Positions 45,164 through 52,995 of a stretch of 64,000 nucleotides of DNA are shown piece by piece. Numbering within the stretch: position 1 is the first letter of the stretch; each line of letters starts with the position of its first letter. Source of the stretch: Bacteroidales bacterium (lineage in GTDB: Bacteria; Bacteroidota; Bacteroidia; Bacteroidales; UBA1715); NCBI GenBank assembly GCA_017516865.1, contig JAFXAU010000023.1, positions 62,001 through 126,000 of the forward strand, read 5' to 3'. Position numbers and translations under genes: made by a program. Below the pieces are notes generated by a model that did no database searches, was not told the origin of the DNA, and was given only the letters and a program-made list of their open reading frames with translations.

Positions 45164-46687
45164 TTAATTGTTAGATTCAACTGAAGCAGCTTTTGCAGCA
45201 GCTCTTTCACGTAATTTTTCTTGAATTTCTTGTACTTTCTCTTTAGATAAAGGATATTTCCAGATCAATACGATGGTAAGCAACATAGAAACAGTTGGAA
45301 TCCATACATACATTTCGCGAACCAAGTTCAAATCGCTTACCGAAATGATTGGGTTTGCTCCGTCGATGCCGACCAAAACAAGCACGTAACCTGCGATGAT
45401 TGACACTAATGCGATAGCCAACTTAATCAAGAAACCGGAAACAGCGGTGAACATACCTTCACGACGGCTTCCGTGTTCGTATTCGTCGTAGTCGCAGATG
45501 TCGGCTGTGAACGAGCCAATCAACGGCCAGCACATTGCCAATCCCATGTTGATGATTACCGGCGGGAACACTGCCAAGAATGGAGCAGAAGGAGTGAACA
45601 AGAACCAGCTTGATACATATCCGAGAATTGCCACCGTAGAACCAAGAATCAACAACGTACGTTTGTCGAAGAATTTAGCGATACGGTTAACGATGATTAC
45701 CATCAAAATTTGTGTTGCCGGTTGCAAAATAGCTGTGTACACACCGATATGGCCAGCCAACTCTTTGTGAGTCACGAAAGATTCTTCGAATGTGAACGTG
45801 AACGGATGACGCCATGTCCAGTTGAAAATGTTGTGCATACCATCGGAACAAACGTGATACATTGAAATGTAGCCAAGCAACGGCAACATGAAGAACAATG
45901 CCACATACACGAAGAACAAGGAACCCATCAACAAAAGGAATGGTTTCGATTTGAATGTAACCACCAACGAAGGCCAGAACGGGTCTTTCTTTTGTGCCTG
46001 AGTACGTTCCATATTCTTTTCCTTACAGAAAATAGCAGGAATCACACCAAAGATGATGATTAAGATACCGACGATGACACCAAGTTTACGAGCACCGTCA
46101 ACTTCGTTACCGCTACCTTTCATAAAATCCAACTGACAGATAAGATATGCGGAACCGATAAGAATACCGATAACGTACGAGAATATAGATTTGTACGTTT
46201 GCAGCTTCGTTCGTTCCGTGTAATCCTCCTCAAGTTCCAGACCGAGAGCTCCATACGGCATTTGCCAGATTGCCATCACAATGTAGAATAACGACACAAT
46301 CGTGATGAAATATACCGTCTGCATAAGTCCCGGTGTACGTGGCGTAAACCAGATTGCGATAAACGTCAGTGCAAGAATGAACGCACCGAAGAATATCCAA
46401 GGACGACGACGGCCCCATTTTGAACGGGTGTTGTCACTCAAGTTTCCGAAGAATGTGTCGGAAAAACCTTCAATGAATTTTGAAGCACTCGTTGCGATAC
46501 TAATCACAACAGGGCTTACACCCATACCAATTTGGAAAATGTTGAAACTTAATGATGGGAAGACGTTCATCGCAAGGTTTTCTGCGAAACCTCCACTTGC
46601 CCATGCTAATTTTTCGCCTCCCGAAGACATTGACTTTGAGGTCTTTGCCGCAGAAGTACTTGAATTTTGATTTTCTGTATTATCCAT
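45164..46687 (-). CDS. GPH-family (MFS) sugar:cation symporter
   Basis: The 507-residue membrane protein has about twelve hydrophobic segments. The family marks are FIEGFSDTFFGNLSDNTRSKWGRRRPWIFFG near residues 70-100 (given here in parts: EGFSDTFFGNLSD, then SKWGRRRPW), as in melibiose- and glucuronide-type carriers, and a second motif DICDYDEYEHGSRREGMF near 390. The N-terminal 30 residues are Ser/Thr-rich and cytoplasmic. It likely imports a sugar or glycoside with Na+ or H+. It is co-transcribed with the lipoprotein gene after it. Confidence 0.9.
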   Translation of the reverse strand: MDNTENQNSSTSAAKTSKSMSSGGEKLAWASGGFAENLAMNVFPSLSFNIFQIGMGVSPVVISIATSASKFIEGFSDTFFGNLSDNTRSKWGRRRPWIFFGAFILALTFIAIWFTPRTPGLMQTVYFITIVSLFYIVMAIWQMPYGALGLELEEDYTERTKLQTYKSIFSYVIGILIGSAYLICQLDFMKGSGNEVDGARKLGVIVGILIIIFGVIPAIFCKEKNMERTQAQKKDPFWPSLVVTFKSKPFLLLMGSLFFVYVALFFMLPLLGYISMYHVCSDGMHNIFNWTWRHPFTFTFEESFVTHKELAGHIGVYTAILQPATQILMVIIVNRIAKFFDKRTLLILGSTVAILGYVSSWFLFTPSAPFLAVFPPVIINMGLAMCWPLIGSFTADICDYDEYEHGSRREGMFTAVSGFLIKLAIALVSIIAGYVLVLVGIDGANPIISVSDLNLVREMYVWIPTVSMLLTIVLIWKYPLSKEKVQEIQEKLRERAAAKAASVESNN

Positions 46688-46717
46688 AAAAAGAAAATTA
46701 TTTTATTTAGTTTGAGG

Positions 46718-46725
46718 CAAAGTTA
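46718..46725 (-). promoter_or_regulatory. Bacteroidota -7 element of the transporter operon
   Basis: On the minus strand it reads TAACTTTG (TAnnTTTG), 31 nt before the start at 46687. No -33 element is evident. Confidence 0.45.
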
Positions 46726-46867
46726 CAAAATTTATCGTTTGCATTGCGGCTTTGTGTGACTAAAATATCGGCATTGTGGAAAAAATATTGCTTTTGTCCT
46801 CTGTAACATTTTATTAGCGATGTTTATAAATAAATTTCCATATTAAATATTTGATTGCCGTTTTGCC

Positions 46868-46875
46868 TATATTTG
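46868..46875 (+). promoter_or_regulatory. Bacteroidota -7 element of the lipoprotein gene at 46908
   Basis: It reads TATATTTG (TAnnTTTG), 32 nt before the ATG. A TTTG occurs 14 nt upstream, too close for an ideal -33 element. Gap 46726-46867 holds no other recognisable feature. Confidence 0.45.
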
Positions 46876-46907
46876 CATAAAAATAGTATTCATTTAATTT
46901 TATTGTT

Positions 46908-47870
46908 ATGAGAAGAACTTTTTTATTGTTGTTTACAATGCTATCGTGTTTGTTTTTCGTTAGTTGTGGCGATGAACCAGAGGTGACCAAAAAAGAATCG
47001 CAGGATAATCAACAGGAACAGAAGCAAAATGATGATCAGAAACCTGATGATGGTGGAACCAAAACAGATACACCAGAAGAAGTGAAAATAGAAAATGGTA
47101 CCATTAAATCTGCATTTTCTGTTTCTAGTACTCAGAAAGTGTATTTCTCAACAGGTAATTTGCAGTATCAGGCAAGTGCAGGAACGTGGCAGTTCGCTGA
47201 AAATCAATATGATGTAATTGGAAAAGACAATTCCAATATTTCTTCAACAAATGCCGCATTTATTGATTTGTTCGGTTGGGGAACATCAGGTTGGGAAAAT
47301 GGAGTGGAAGCGTTCCAGCCTTATTCTACAGAATATGATTATGCAAAATATTATGTAGGCGGTTCTTCTGAAAATAATTTAGTTGGTTCGTACGCAAATG
47401 CCGACTGGGGTGTATATAATTCAATTTCTAATGGAGGAGGAAAAGCCGGAATGTGGCGTACGCTTACGGCTGAAGAATGGTATTATGTAATAAAAGATAG
47501 AAAAAATGCGTATGATTTATATTCCGTTGCAAAAGTAAATGGTGTAAATGGTTTGATCTTACTTCCAGATAATTGGACAACGCCGTCTTCTATAGAATTT
47601 ACCCCAAGTGCATATAGTTGGGCTATAAATGTTTACACCGCAGATGAATGGGAGGTTTTTGAAAAAGCGGGTGCTGTATTTCTTCCTGCCGGGGGCTATC
47701 GAAGCGGTTCGTCGGTGTCCGACGTCAATGCATACGGTGCATATTGGTCGACTACAGGCAGTTCAAGCAATGCATATTGCGTATGGTTTAATTCGGCAAA
47801 TGTTAGTCCAAAATACGGTTTGAGCCGTGACAATGGTGCCGCTGTCCGACTTGTTACAGACGTACAATAA
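46908..47870 (+). CDS. FISUMP/FGE-like surface lipoprotein
   Basis: The 320-residue protein has a lipoprotein signal (LFFVSCG), then a hydrophilic linker rich in Gln, Asp and Lys (about 22-62) that would tether the domain to the outer membrane. The folded part starts FSVSSTQKVYFSTGNLQYQ and continues with DLFGWGTSGWENG, MWRTLTAEEWYYVI, and a final FLPAGGYRSGSS, YGAYWST and AAVRLV, a family frequent in Bacteroidales. No function is known. It has its own promoter-like element and terminator, so it is monocistronic. Confidence 0.85.
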   Translation: MRRTFLLLFTMLSCLFFVSCGDEPEVTKKESQDNQQEQKQNDDQKPDDGGTKTDTPEEVKIENGTIKSAFSVSSTQKVYFSTGNLQYQASAGTWQFAENQYDVIGKDNSNISSTNAAFIDLFGWGTSGWENGVEAFQPYSTEYDYAKYYVGGSSENNLVGSYANADWGVYNSISNGGGKAGMWRTLTAEEWYYVIKDRKNAYDLYSVAKVNGVNGLILLPDNWTTPSSIEFTPSAYSWAINVYTADEWEVFEKAGAVFLPAGGYRSGSSVSDVNAYGAYWSTTGSSSNAYCVWFNSANVSPKYGLSRDNGAAVRLVTDVQ

Positions 47871-47890
47871 TTTTTGATAATAGTATTTAG

Positions 47891-47921
47891 AAAAGGAGAT
47901 TCATTGTGAGTCTCCTTTTTT
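47891..47921 (+). terminator. Intrinsic terminator after the lipoprotein gene
   Basis: AAAAGGAGA (47891-47899) pairs with TCTCCTTTT (47911-47919) around an 11-nt loop, followed by further T. It lies 20 nt after the stop codon at 47870. Confidence 0.88.
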
Positions 47922-47994
47922 ATATTATGCTCTTATTTTTCAACAAACGACAATATGTTTTGAACATTCATCGTTATATATGATATGTATTTTT

Positions 47995-48002
47995 TATTTT
48001 TG
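47995..48002 (+). promoter_or_regulatory. Bacteroidota -7 element before the barrel gene at 48024
   Basis: It reads TATTTTTG (TAnnTTTG), 21 nt before the ATG. No -33 element at the right spacing. Confidence 0.45.
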
Positions 48003-48023
48003 TTAAAACAATAAAGAAGTATC

Positions 48024-48734
48024 ATGAAGAATTTGTTTAAATTATCTATCGTAACTATTTGTGTGTTATCTAGTTCATTGTCTGTTTTTTCGCAAGAATT
48101 AGAAATTGATACAACGGCGGTAACACCTACAAAATGTCTTGCATCATATCGTCATTTTATTTCACTCAACACATTGCAGTTTGCCACAGGTACGGCAAAT
48201 ATCAATTATGAATGCAATATAGTTCCTATGTTTTCGCTTAAAGTAGGTGTGGGAACTGTTTTAGGAACACGTATCTTGTTTAACGAGGCTCAGTTGCCAT
48301 GCATTCCTGGCGGTATATATGCAATGGTTGAACCTCGTCTGTATTTTAAAAAATCGAGCGAAGCGTGTATGATACAATACGGTCTGAGCGCTGCATACAA
48401 GTATTGGAACTTTGTGGGCGAGAATGTGCTTGCAAGTTTTACTAAGAACGATAAGAAAAATATGAGTGCCTACACATACGATGGACAACCGCTTTCATAC
48501 TATGAAAACGACGATAAATACAATGTGACGTCGGAAGGAATTTACGAGAAAGAAGATATGGTTGAACATCTTGGCGATATTTCATTTTTCGGGAAAGGTT
48601 GCATTGCTGGCGGTTTGACTGCTGAAATCGAGGCTGGAGTTGGTTTCGGCGTAAAAGCAGAAAAGTTCTATTTTACACCAAATCTTGGAATATCTTTTGG
48701 ATGGACATTCGGTAAGAAAAAATCTGCCGAATAG
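48024..48734 (+). CDS. Exported barrel-like protein, unknown function
   Basis: The 236-residue protein has a signal peptide ending SVFSQ. The mature part has alternating strands with glycine turns, such as LKVGVGTVLGTRILF and LTAEIEAGVGFGVKAEKFYF, and ends NLGISFGWTFGKKK, which suggests an outer-membrane beta barrel. A charged insert with many Tyr, Asp and Glu (about 145-185) would be an outer loop. No family is recognised. The DUF4139 gene follows after 37 bp and may be in the same transcript. Confidence 0.7.
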   Translation: MKNLFKLSIVTICVLSSSLSVFSQELEIDTTAVTPTKCLASYRHFISLNTLQFATGTANINYECNIVPMFSLKVGVGTVLGTRILFNEAQLPCIPGGIYAMVEPRLYFKKSSEACMIQYGLSAAYKYWNFVGENVLASFTKNDKKNMSAYTYDGQPLSYYENDDKYNVTSEGIYEKEDMVEHLGDISFFGKGCIAGGLTAEIEAGVGFGVKAEKFYFTPNLGISFGWTFGKKKSAE

Positions 48735-48771
48735 TCTTTCGGTTATGTTACACATTCAAAATTAACGACTT

Positions 48772-50364
48772 ATGAGAAAATTAGGATTTGTTTTATTATC
48801 AATGCTATTAGTAGCAGAGTATTCGTATGCCACAAACGTTACCGTGCCGACGAAAATCAAGGACGTGACAATTTATCTGAGCGGTGCGTCGCTTTCGTGC
48901 GTGGCTGACGCAAAAATTCCCGCAGGTGTAAGTACCGTGACGCTTACCGACCTCCCGACCGCTATCAGTGAGGAATCCATTCAGTTGGAGGGAGTGGGAG
49001 ATTTCGTAATAAATAATGTGTTGTACAGAGTTACGCTGGACAAGACGCCCAAAGGCGACAGTTTGACGAAAATCAAACAGGAGTTGGAAGACAAGATTGC
49101 TGTCTTAAAATATACTAAAGACGTGTATGCCAATGAGATAGAGATTCTCAACGCAAACCGTGAAATCAAAGGAGCAAATTCAAATCTGAGCACGGTGGAG
49201 TTGGACAAAGTGCTGAAATTCTATCAGTCGGAAATGCTGAAACTGAAGGAAAACATCCGCAAAACCGACAAATCCATTGCGGAACTCAACACTGAATTGT
49301 CGAGAATCAACTCTGAACTTGCGCCGTACCGCAACCGCACAAAAGGCGAGGTGGAGGTGACCGTTTCGTCAACAAAAGCCCAAAATATCAAATTGGGAAT
49401 GTCGTATTACGTGAATTGTGCGTATTGGACACCATTCTACGAAGCTCGTGTGGAAGACGTGAACAAGGACATTTCCGTGGCGTACAAGGCAAAAATATAT
49501 CAATCGTCGGGTTACGACTGGGACAATGTGAAAGTGACGCTCTCTACGGGAAATCCGACATTGAACGGCACCGTGCCGACATTGAACAAATGGATTTTGC
49601 GTGAACACCAGCCACAAGTGCGTTATTCCAAGGCGAATTTGAAAATGGCTGCTGCTGAAAGTGTGGCTTACGATATGGAAATGGACGAGGCAGCTGCGGC
49701 TTCCAAATCTGCTATGTCAAACGTAGCGCGTGGCATACGTACAACGACGGACGAAAAAATGACTACGATAGAATTCGTCATTGATGAATTGTTTAGCGTA
49801 AAATCGCAACAAAACGACGCTATGCTGACAATAAACACTAACAATCTTCCAGCCGAATACGTGTACCGTTGCGTGCCAAAACTTGACAGAAATGCGTACT
49901 TGCTGGCAAAAATCACCGATTTTGCAAAATACAACTTCCTTTCGGGTGATGTAACGCTGTATTTAGGTGGAAAATACGTGGGAACGTCTTATCTGAATAT
50001 AGCCCAAACTACTGATACTCTGAAACTTTCGTTGGGACAGGACAAAGGTATTATGGTGGAACGCACGTTGTCGGACGAGTTTAACAAGAAATCGACGATA
50101 GGGAAGAACTATAAGCAAACCGCTATGTGGAACATTTCTGTGAGAAACAACAAGTCAACCAACGTGAAAATTGAAATTTTGGACAATCTGCCAGTTTCCG
50201 GCTCGTCGAGCATTACGGTTTCAAATATGTCGTACGACGGTGCCACATTGGACGACAAGAACATAGCAACGTGGAATCTTGACTTGAAGCCGTCAGAAAC
50301 GAAAAACTTGAAACTTTCATACACCGTGACATATCCCAAAACAATGTCGCTGAACTTGAAGTAA
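48772..50364 (+). CDS. DUF4139/DUF4140 (mucoidy inhibitor MuiA-like) exported protein
   Basis: The 530-residue protein has a signal peptide ending EYSYA. The N-terminal DUF4140 part (about 25-125) starts KIKDVTIYLSGASLSC. A coiled coil follows (about 85-175, with EMLKLKENIRKTDKSIAEL), and the C-terminal DUF4139 part has YYVNCAYWTPFYEARVEDVN near 215, VTLSTGNPTLNGTVP near 258 and AMWNISVRNNKSTNVKIEI near 445. The family is widespread, but its role is not established. It is probably a periplasmic or surface protein. Confidence 0.9.
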   Translation: MRKLGFVLLSMLLVAEYSYATNVTVPTKIKDVTIYLSGASLSCVADAKIPAGVSTVTLTDLPTAISEESIQLEGVGDFVINNVLYRVTLDKTPKGDSLTKIKQELEDKIAVLKYTKDVYANEIEILNANREIKGANSNLSTVELDKVLKFYQSEMLKLKENIRKTDKSIAELNTELSRINSELAPYRNRTKGEVEVTVSSTKAQNIKLGMSYYVNCAYWTPFYEARVEDVNKDISVAYKAKIYQSSGYDWDNVKVTLSTGNPTLNGTVPTLNKWILREHQPQVRYSKANLKMAAAESVAYDMEMDEAAAASKSAMSNVARGIRTTTDEKMTTIEFVIDELFSVKSQQNDAMLTINTNNLPAEYVYRCVPKLDRNAYLLAKITDFAKYNFLSGDVTLYLGGKYVGTSYLNIAQTTDTLKLSLGQDKGIMVERTLSDEFNKKSTIGKNYKQTAMWNISVRNNKSTNVKIEILDNLPVSGSSSITVSNMSYDGATLDDKNIATWNLDLKPSETKNLKLSYTVTYPKTMSLNLK

Positions 50365-50399
50365 TAGAAATGTAATCGCTATGAAACGGATATCTCTCA

Positions 50400-51335
50400 A
50401 TGGTTGAATCCATCATAATTGACACCGATTTGGGCAGTTCCACCGACGACGTGGCGACTATTTGTATGGCATATTCCTATATGCGACAGGGCAGAGCCGA
50501 GTTGTTGGGAATCGTGGTCGATAGAATGGGAGAGCAGAACGCCGTGTTTGCCGACATTCTGAACACATATTTCGGATTTCCAGATATTCCAATTGGATTG
50601 TGTCGCAACGGAGTGGAAAATCCACAGATTTTCACCGACTACGCACATATTGCCGAAAAAAAGAGACCTGACGGCACGCCATTGTTTGCACGTACGCAAA
50701 CGATGTTTGAAGATGATTATAAAGTGTATCGCAAAATACTTGCGTCGCAACCTGAAAATTCCGTCACGGTGCTTTCCATCGGCTTTCTGACGAGTTTGGC
50801 AAATCTTCTTACATCGTCGCCCGACGAGTATAGTCAACTTGACGGTGTTTCGTTGGTTGCACAAAAAATAAAACGAATCATTGTGATGGGAGGGAAGTTC
50901 GACGAAACCGACAAGAACGGAGAATACAATATTCAGCAAAGCGGCCGTTTTGCCGAAACGTTTTTCCGCCTATTGCCGTCGTCGATTCCTGTCAATTATT
51001 CGCCAGAAGCGGTCGGAAATGCGTTATATTGGACAAAGACAGAAATTTTACAGACTTTGACACATATAGACGTACATCCTTTGAAACAGATTTACCTTGA
51101 TTGTCCCGAAGACCCGTATCAACGAATGTGGGACCCGCTCACAATCATCCAGGCCGTCGAAGGTGACGAATATTTTTCGTGGTCGCCCCAAGGAAACGTT
51201 TCGTTGCAAAACGATTATACGCTCACATTTACGCCTTGTGATTCAGGAAAATCACGATACCAGAAATGTGGCACGGAGGAACAGATACAAAAATGGATGG
51301 CGTTGATAAAGAAATGTGTAATGCTCAATGCGTAA
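50400..51335 (+). CDS. Inosine/uridine-preferring nucleoside hydrolase family protein
   Basis: The 311-residue protein starts with IIDTDLGSSTDDVATI, the calcium-binding Asp cluster of nucleoside hydrolases. The usual DTDxGxDD has two extra residues before the DD pair, a variant I recall from Bacteroidota members. IIVMGGKFDE near residue 160 and MWDPLTIIQA near 242 supply the other site residues. It would cleave ribonucleosides to base and ribose. The last codons lie in a 14-bp direct repeat that runs past the stop codon. It follows the DUF4139 gene by 35 bp and converges on 51351. Confidence 0.9.
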   Translation: MVESIIIDTDLGSSTDDVATICMAYSYMRQGRAELLGIVVDRMGEQNAVFADILNTYFGFPDIPIGLCRNGVENPQIFTDYAHIAEKKRPDGTPLFARTQTMFEDDYKVYRKILASQPENSVTVLSIGFLTSLANLLTSSPDEYSQLDGVSLVAQKIKRIIVMGGKFDETDKNGEYNIQQSGRFAETFFRLLPSSIPVNYSPEAVGNALYWTKTEILQTLTHIDVHPLKQIYLDCPEDPYQRMWDPLTIIQAVEGDEYFSWSPQGNVSLQNDYTLTFTPCDSGKSRYQKCGTEEQIQKWMALIKKCVMLNA

Positions 51336-51345
51336 TGCTCAATTC
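51318..51345. repeat. 14-bp tandem repeat at the nucleoside hydrolase stop codon
   Basis: GTAATGCTCAATGC is followed by GTAATGCTCAATTC, two units differing at one base, spanning the last four codons, the stop codon and the bases after it. It resembles the short AT-rich intergenic repeats seen elsewhere in the window. Confidence 0.55.
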
Positions 51346-51350
51346 TTTTT

Positions 51351-51947
51351 TTACCAGTTTTTCTCAATTTTGTTGTTGCTCTTTTTGTTTTGTTTTTGCA
51401 GCATAAGGCGTTGTTGTACGGCTTTGTCGTTGTTCTCGATTGCGTCGAGCATCATTTCTGCCTGTCGTGCTGAAATTTGACCTTTCTTGTCACCTTGCGG
51501 TTGGTTTTCGCTTTGTTGTCCTTGTTGTGCAGACTGGCTTTCTTTGCCTTGTTCCTGTTTGTCGTAGTTTTGTTGTTGGTTGCCTTGTTGCTGAGTTTCT
51601 TGGTTTCCTTGCTGATTTTGTTGTTCGTTGTTCTGTTGACCGTTCTGCTGTCCGTCTTGTCCTTGGCCGTCTTGATTTTGTTGGTCGCCTTGGTTGTTCT
51701 GATTATTTTTGTTTTGTTGTTTTTGATTCTTTTTGTTGTCGTCCTTCTCTATCAAGCGTTTTAATTGGGCGAGGGAAGAATCCGCCTCAAAAATCTCGCA
51801 ACCGCGCGAAACGGTGTAAAGTGCCGCTTCTGTTTGGTTTCCTGCATACAGCATGGCGGCCGTGTTAAAGTATTCTTGTGCGGTTTTTTGTCCATATGCG
51901 GTTGAAAATGCACTGAAAATCAATAGTATAGCAAGAAATCTTTTCAT
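51351..51947 (-). CDS. Exported Gln/Asn-rich protein with BatC-like C-terminus
   Basis: The 198-residue protein has a signal peptide (STAYGQ), one TPR-like helix pair (about 22-65) and a long stretch (about 70-150) made almost entirely of Gln, Asn, Gly, Asp and Lys. It ends with ISARQAEMMLDAIENNDKAV and a terminal KNW. This ending resembles that of the Bacteroidota aerotolerance protein BatC, whose low-complexity Gln-rich region is followed by a similar helix. The gene overlaps the upstream TPR gene by 4 bp (ATGA). No BatA, BatB or BatD gene is in the window. Confidence 0.72.
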   Translation of the reverse strand: MKRFLAILLIFSAFSTAYGQKTAQEYFNTAAMLYAGNQTEAALYTVSRGCEIFEADSSLAQLKRLIEKDDNKKNQKQQNKNNQNNQGDQQNQDGQGQDGQQNGQQNNEQQNQQGNQETQQQGNQQQNYDKQEQGKESQSAQQGQQSENQPQGDKKGQISARQAEMMLDAIENNDKAVQQRLMLQKQNKKSNNKIEKNW

Positions 51948-52627
51948 TCTTTGTTGTCGTTGATAATGGTTACAATTCCCTCTAATTTCTGTATGAAATC
52001 GTTGAACAACTCAACGGTTTTGTCTTTTTTTGCGCTTTCCTGCATGAATTTGAGTGCTTCTTCGAACTTAAATTGTTGTACAAGTTCAGCTGCTTTTTTC
52101 ATACATTCTTCGGCAAATTTCGAAGGTTTCGGTTTTTCGTCTTTTTTGAGTTGGTCGTTCATTTTTTCCAACATCTTTCTGGCCTCTTCCTCTTTTCGAA
52201 ATTCCTCTTGTGCAAAAGCAAGATTGTAGCGGGTATCCTCGTCGGTTGGATTGAGAATGAGAGCTTGTTTATATAATTGGATAGCTTTTTCGTAGTGCTT
52301 TTGGTCACATTCCATATTGCCGGCATTATGGAAAATATTGGCTTTCAGAGTCTTATCGGCAGTGAGCTTCATTGCCTTATCATATGCGTCAGTGGCAAGA
52401 ATGTATTTGTTCAAATTGTAGAGTGCGTTTCCGAAGTTGTACCACGCATCAAACGAGAGTGAATCGAGCTGGCAGGCGTGTTTATATTGCACGGCCGCGT
52501 TTCGGTACTCTTTTTTCTCGTAAAACGAGTTACCTTTTTCAAGCAACGGCCGCACATCGTTTTGAGCGGTTGTGGAAAGCGCTGCAATACAAATAATTAC
52601 GAAAATTATATATCGTTTAAATTTCAT
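51944..52627 (-). CDS. Exported TPR protein (BatC/BatE-like)
   Basis: The start at 52627 gives 227 residues with a signal peptide ending LSTTAQ. Three to four TPR units follow: LLEKGNSFYEKKEYRNAAVQY, AWYNFGNALYNLNKYILATDAYDKAM (read in parts), and YEKAIQLYKQALILNPTDEDTRYNLAFAQ. The last phrase is a hallmark of BatC-like TPR proteins. A helical C-terminal domain of about 80 residues ends the chain. Together with the overlapping Gln-rich gene it looks like BatC spread over two genes. Confidence 0.8.
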   Translation of the reverse strand: MKFKRYIIFVIICIAALSTTAQNDVRPLLEKGNSFYEKKEYRNAAVQYKHACQLDSLSFDAWYNFGNALYNLNKYILATDAYDKAMKLTADKTLKANIFHNAGNMECDQKHYEKAIQLYKQALILNPTDEDTRYNLAFAQEEFRKEEEARKMLEKMNDQLKKDEKPKPSKFAEECMKKAAELVQQFKFEEALKFMQESAKKDKTVELFNDFIQKLEGIVTIINDNKE

Positions 52628-52651
52628 TGTCTGATAGTCGTTATCGGGACA

Positions 52652-52659
52652 CAAATATA
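52652..52659 (-). promoter_or_regulatory. Bacteroidota -7 element of the BatC-like pair
   Basis: On the minus strand it reads TATATTTG (TAnnTTTG), 25 nt before the chosen start at 52627. This supports that start over the longer frame from 52654, which would begin inside the promoter. Confidence 0.5.
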
Positions 52660-52797
52660 AGATTTTTCGTGTTTTGTTGAACGGTGTATTTGCTAGTTTA
52701 TTGTAAGATTTACAAGGTGAATTTGCAAAAAAACGAGCGATAAGGATTTTTTTGTTAAAAAAAATTTTTATTTTGCCTCAAATTAAAGTTTTGAGAT

Positions 52798-52992
52798 ATG
52801 GCAGAGAAAAGTGTAGAAAAAATTCAGGCTGAGATAGAAAAATATGAGAACGAAGTTGAGTCATTGGAAAAAGTAAAACAATGCTCCGACATAGGTCCGT
52901 TTGCTATAAAATATATTGATAAGCATGTACTTGAATTGAAGAAAAAAATCTTCGATTTACATACCGAAATTGATTATTTGGAACGTGATTAG
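52798..52992 (+). CDS. Small coiled-coil protein
   Basis: This 64-residue protein is almost wholly helical and charged, with heptad-like spacing in KIQAEIEKYENEVESLEKV and ELKKKIFDLHTEIDYLERD, separated by a short break with CSDIGPFAIKYIDK. It has no signal peptide. It stands alone between two minus-strand genes, 3 bp from the end of dnaX. No family is recognised; it may be a dimerising accessory protein. Poly-A stretches upstream may form the promoter, but no exact -7 match is seen. Confidence 0.65.
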   Translation: MAEKSVEKIQAEIEKYENEVESLEKVKQCSDIGPFAIKYIDKHVLELKKKIFDLHTEIDYLERD

Positions 52993-52995
52993 AGG

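Noticed and set aside
51440-51868. Long open frames opposite the Gln-rich gene
   Set aside because: They arise from the low-complexity CAA/AAC codons read on the other strand and give Leu/Val/Phe-rich nonsense.
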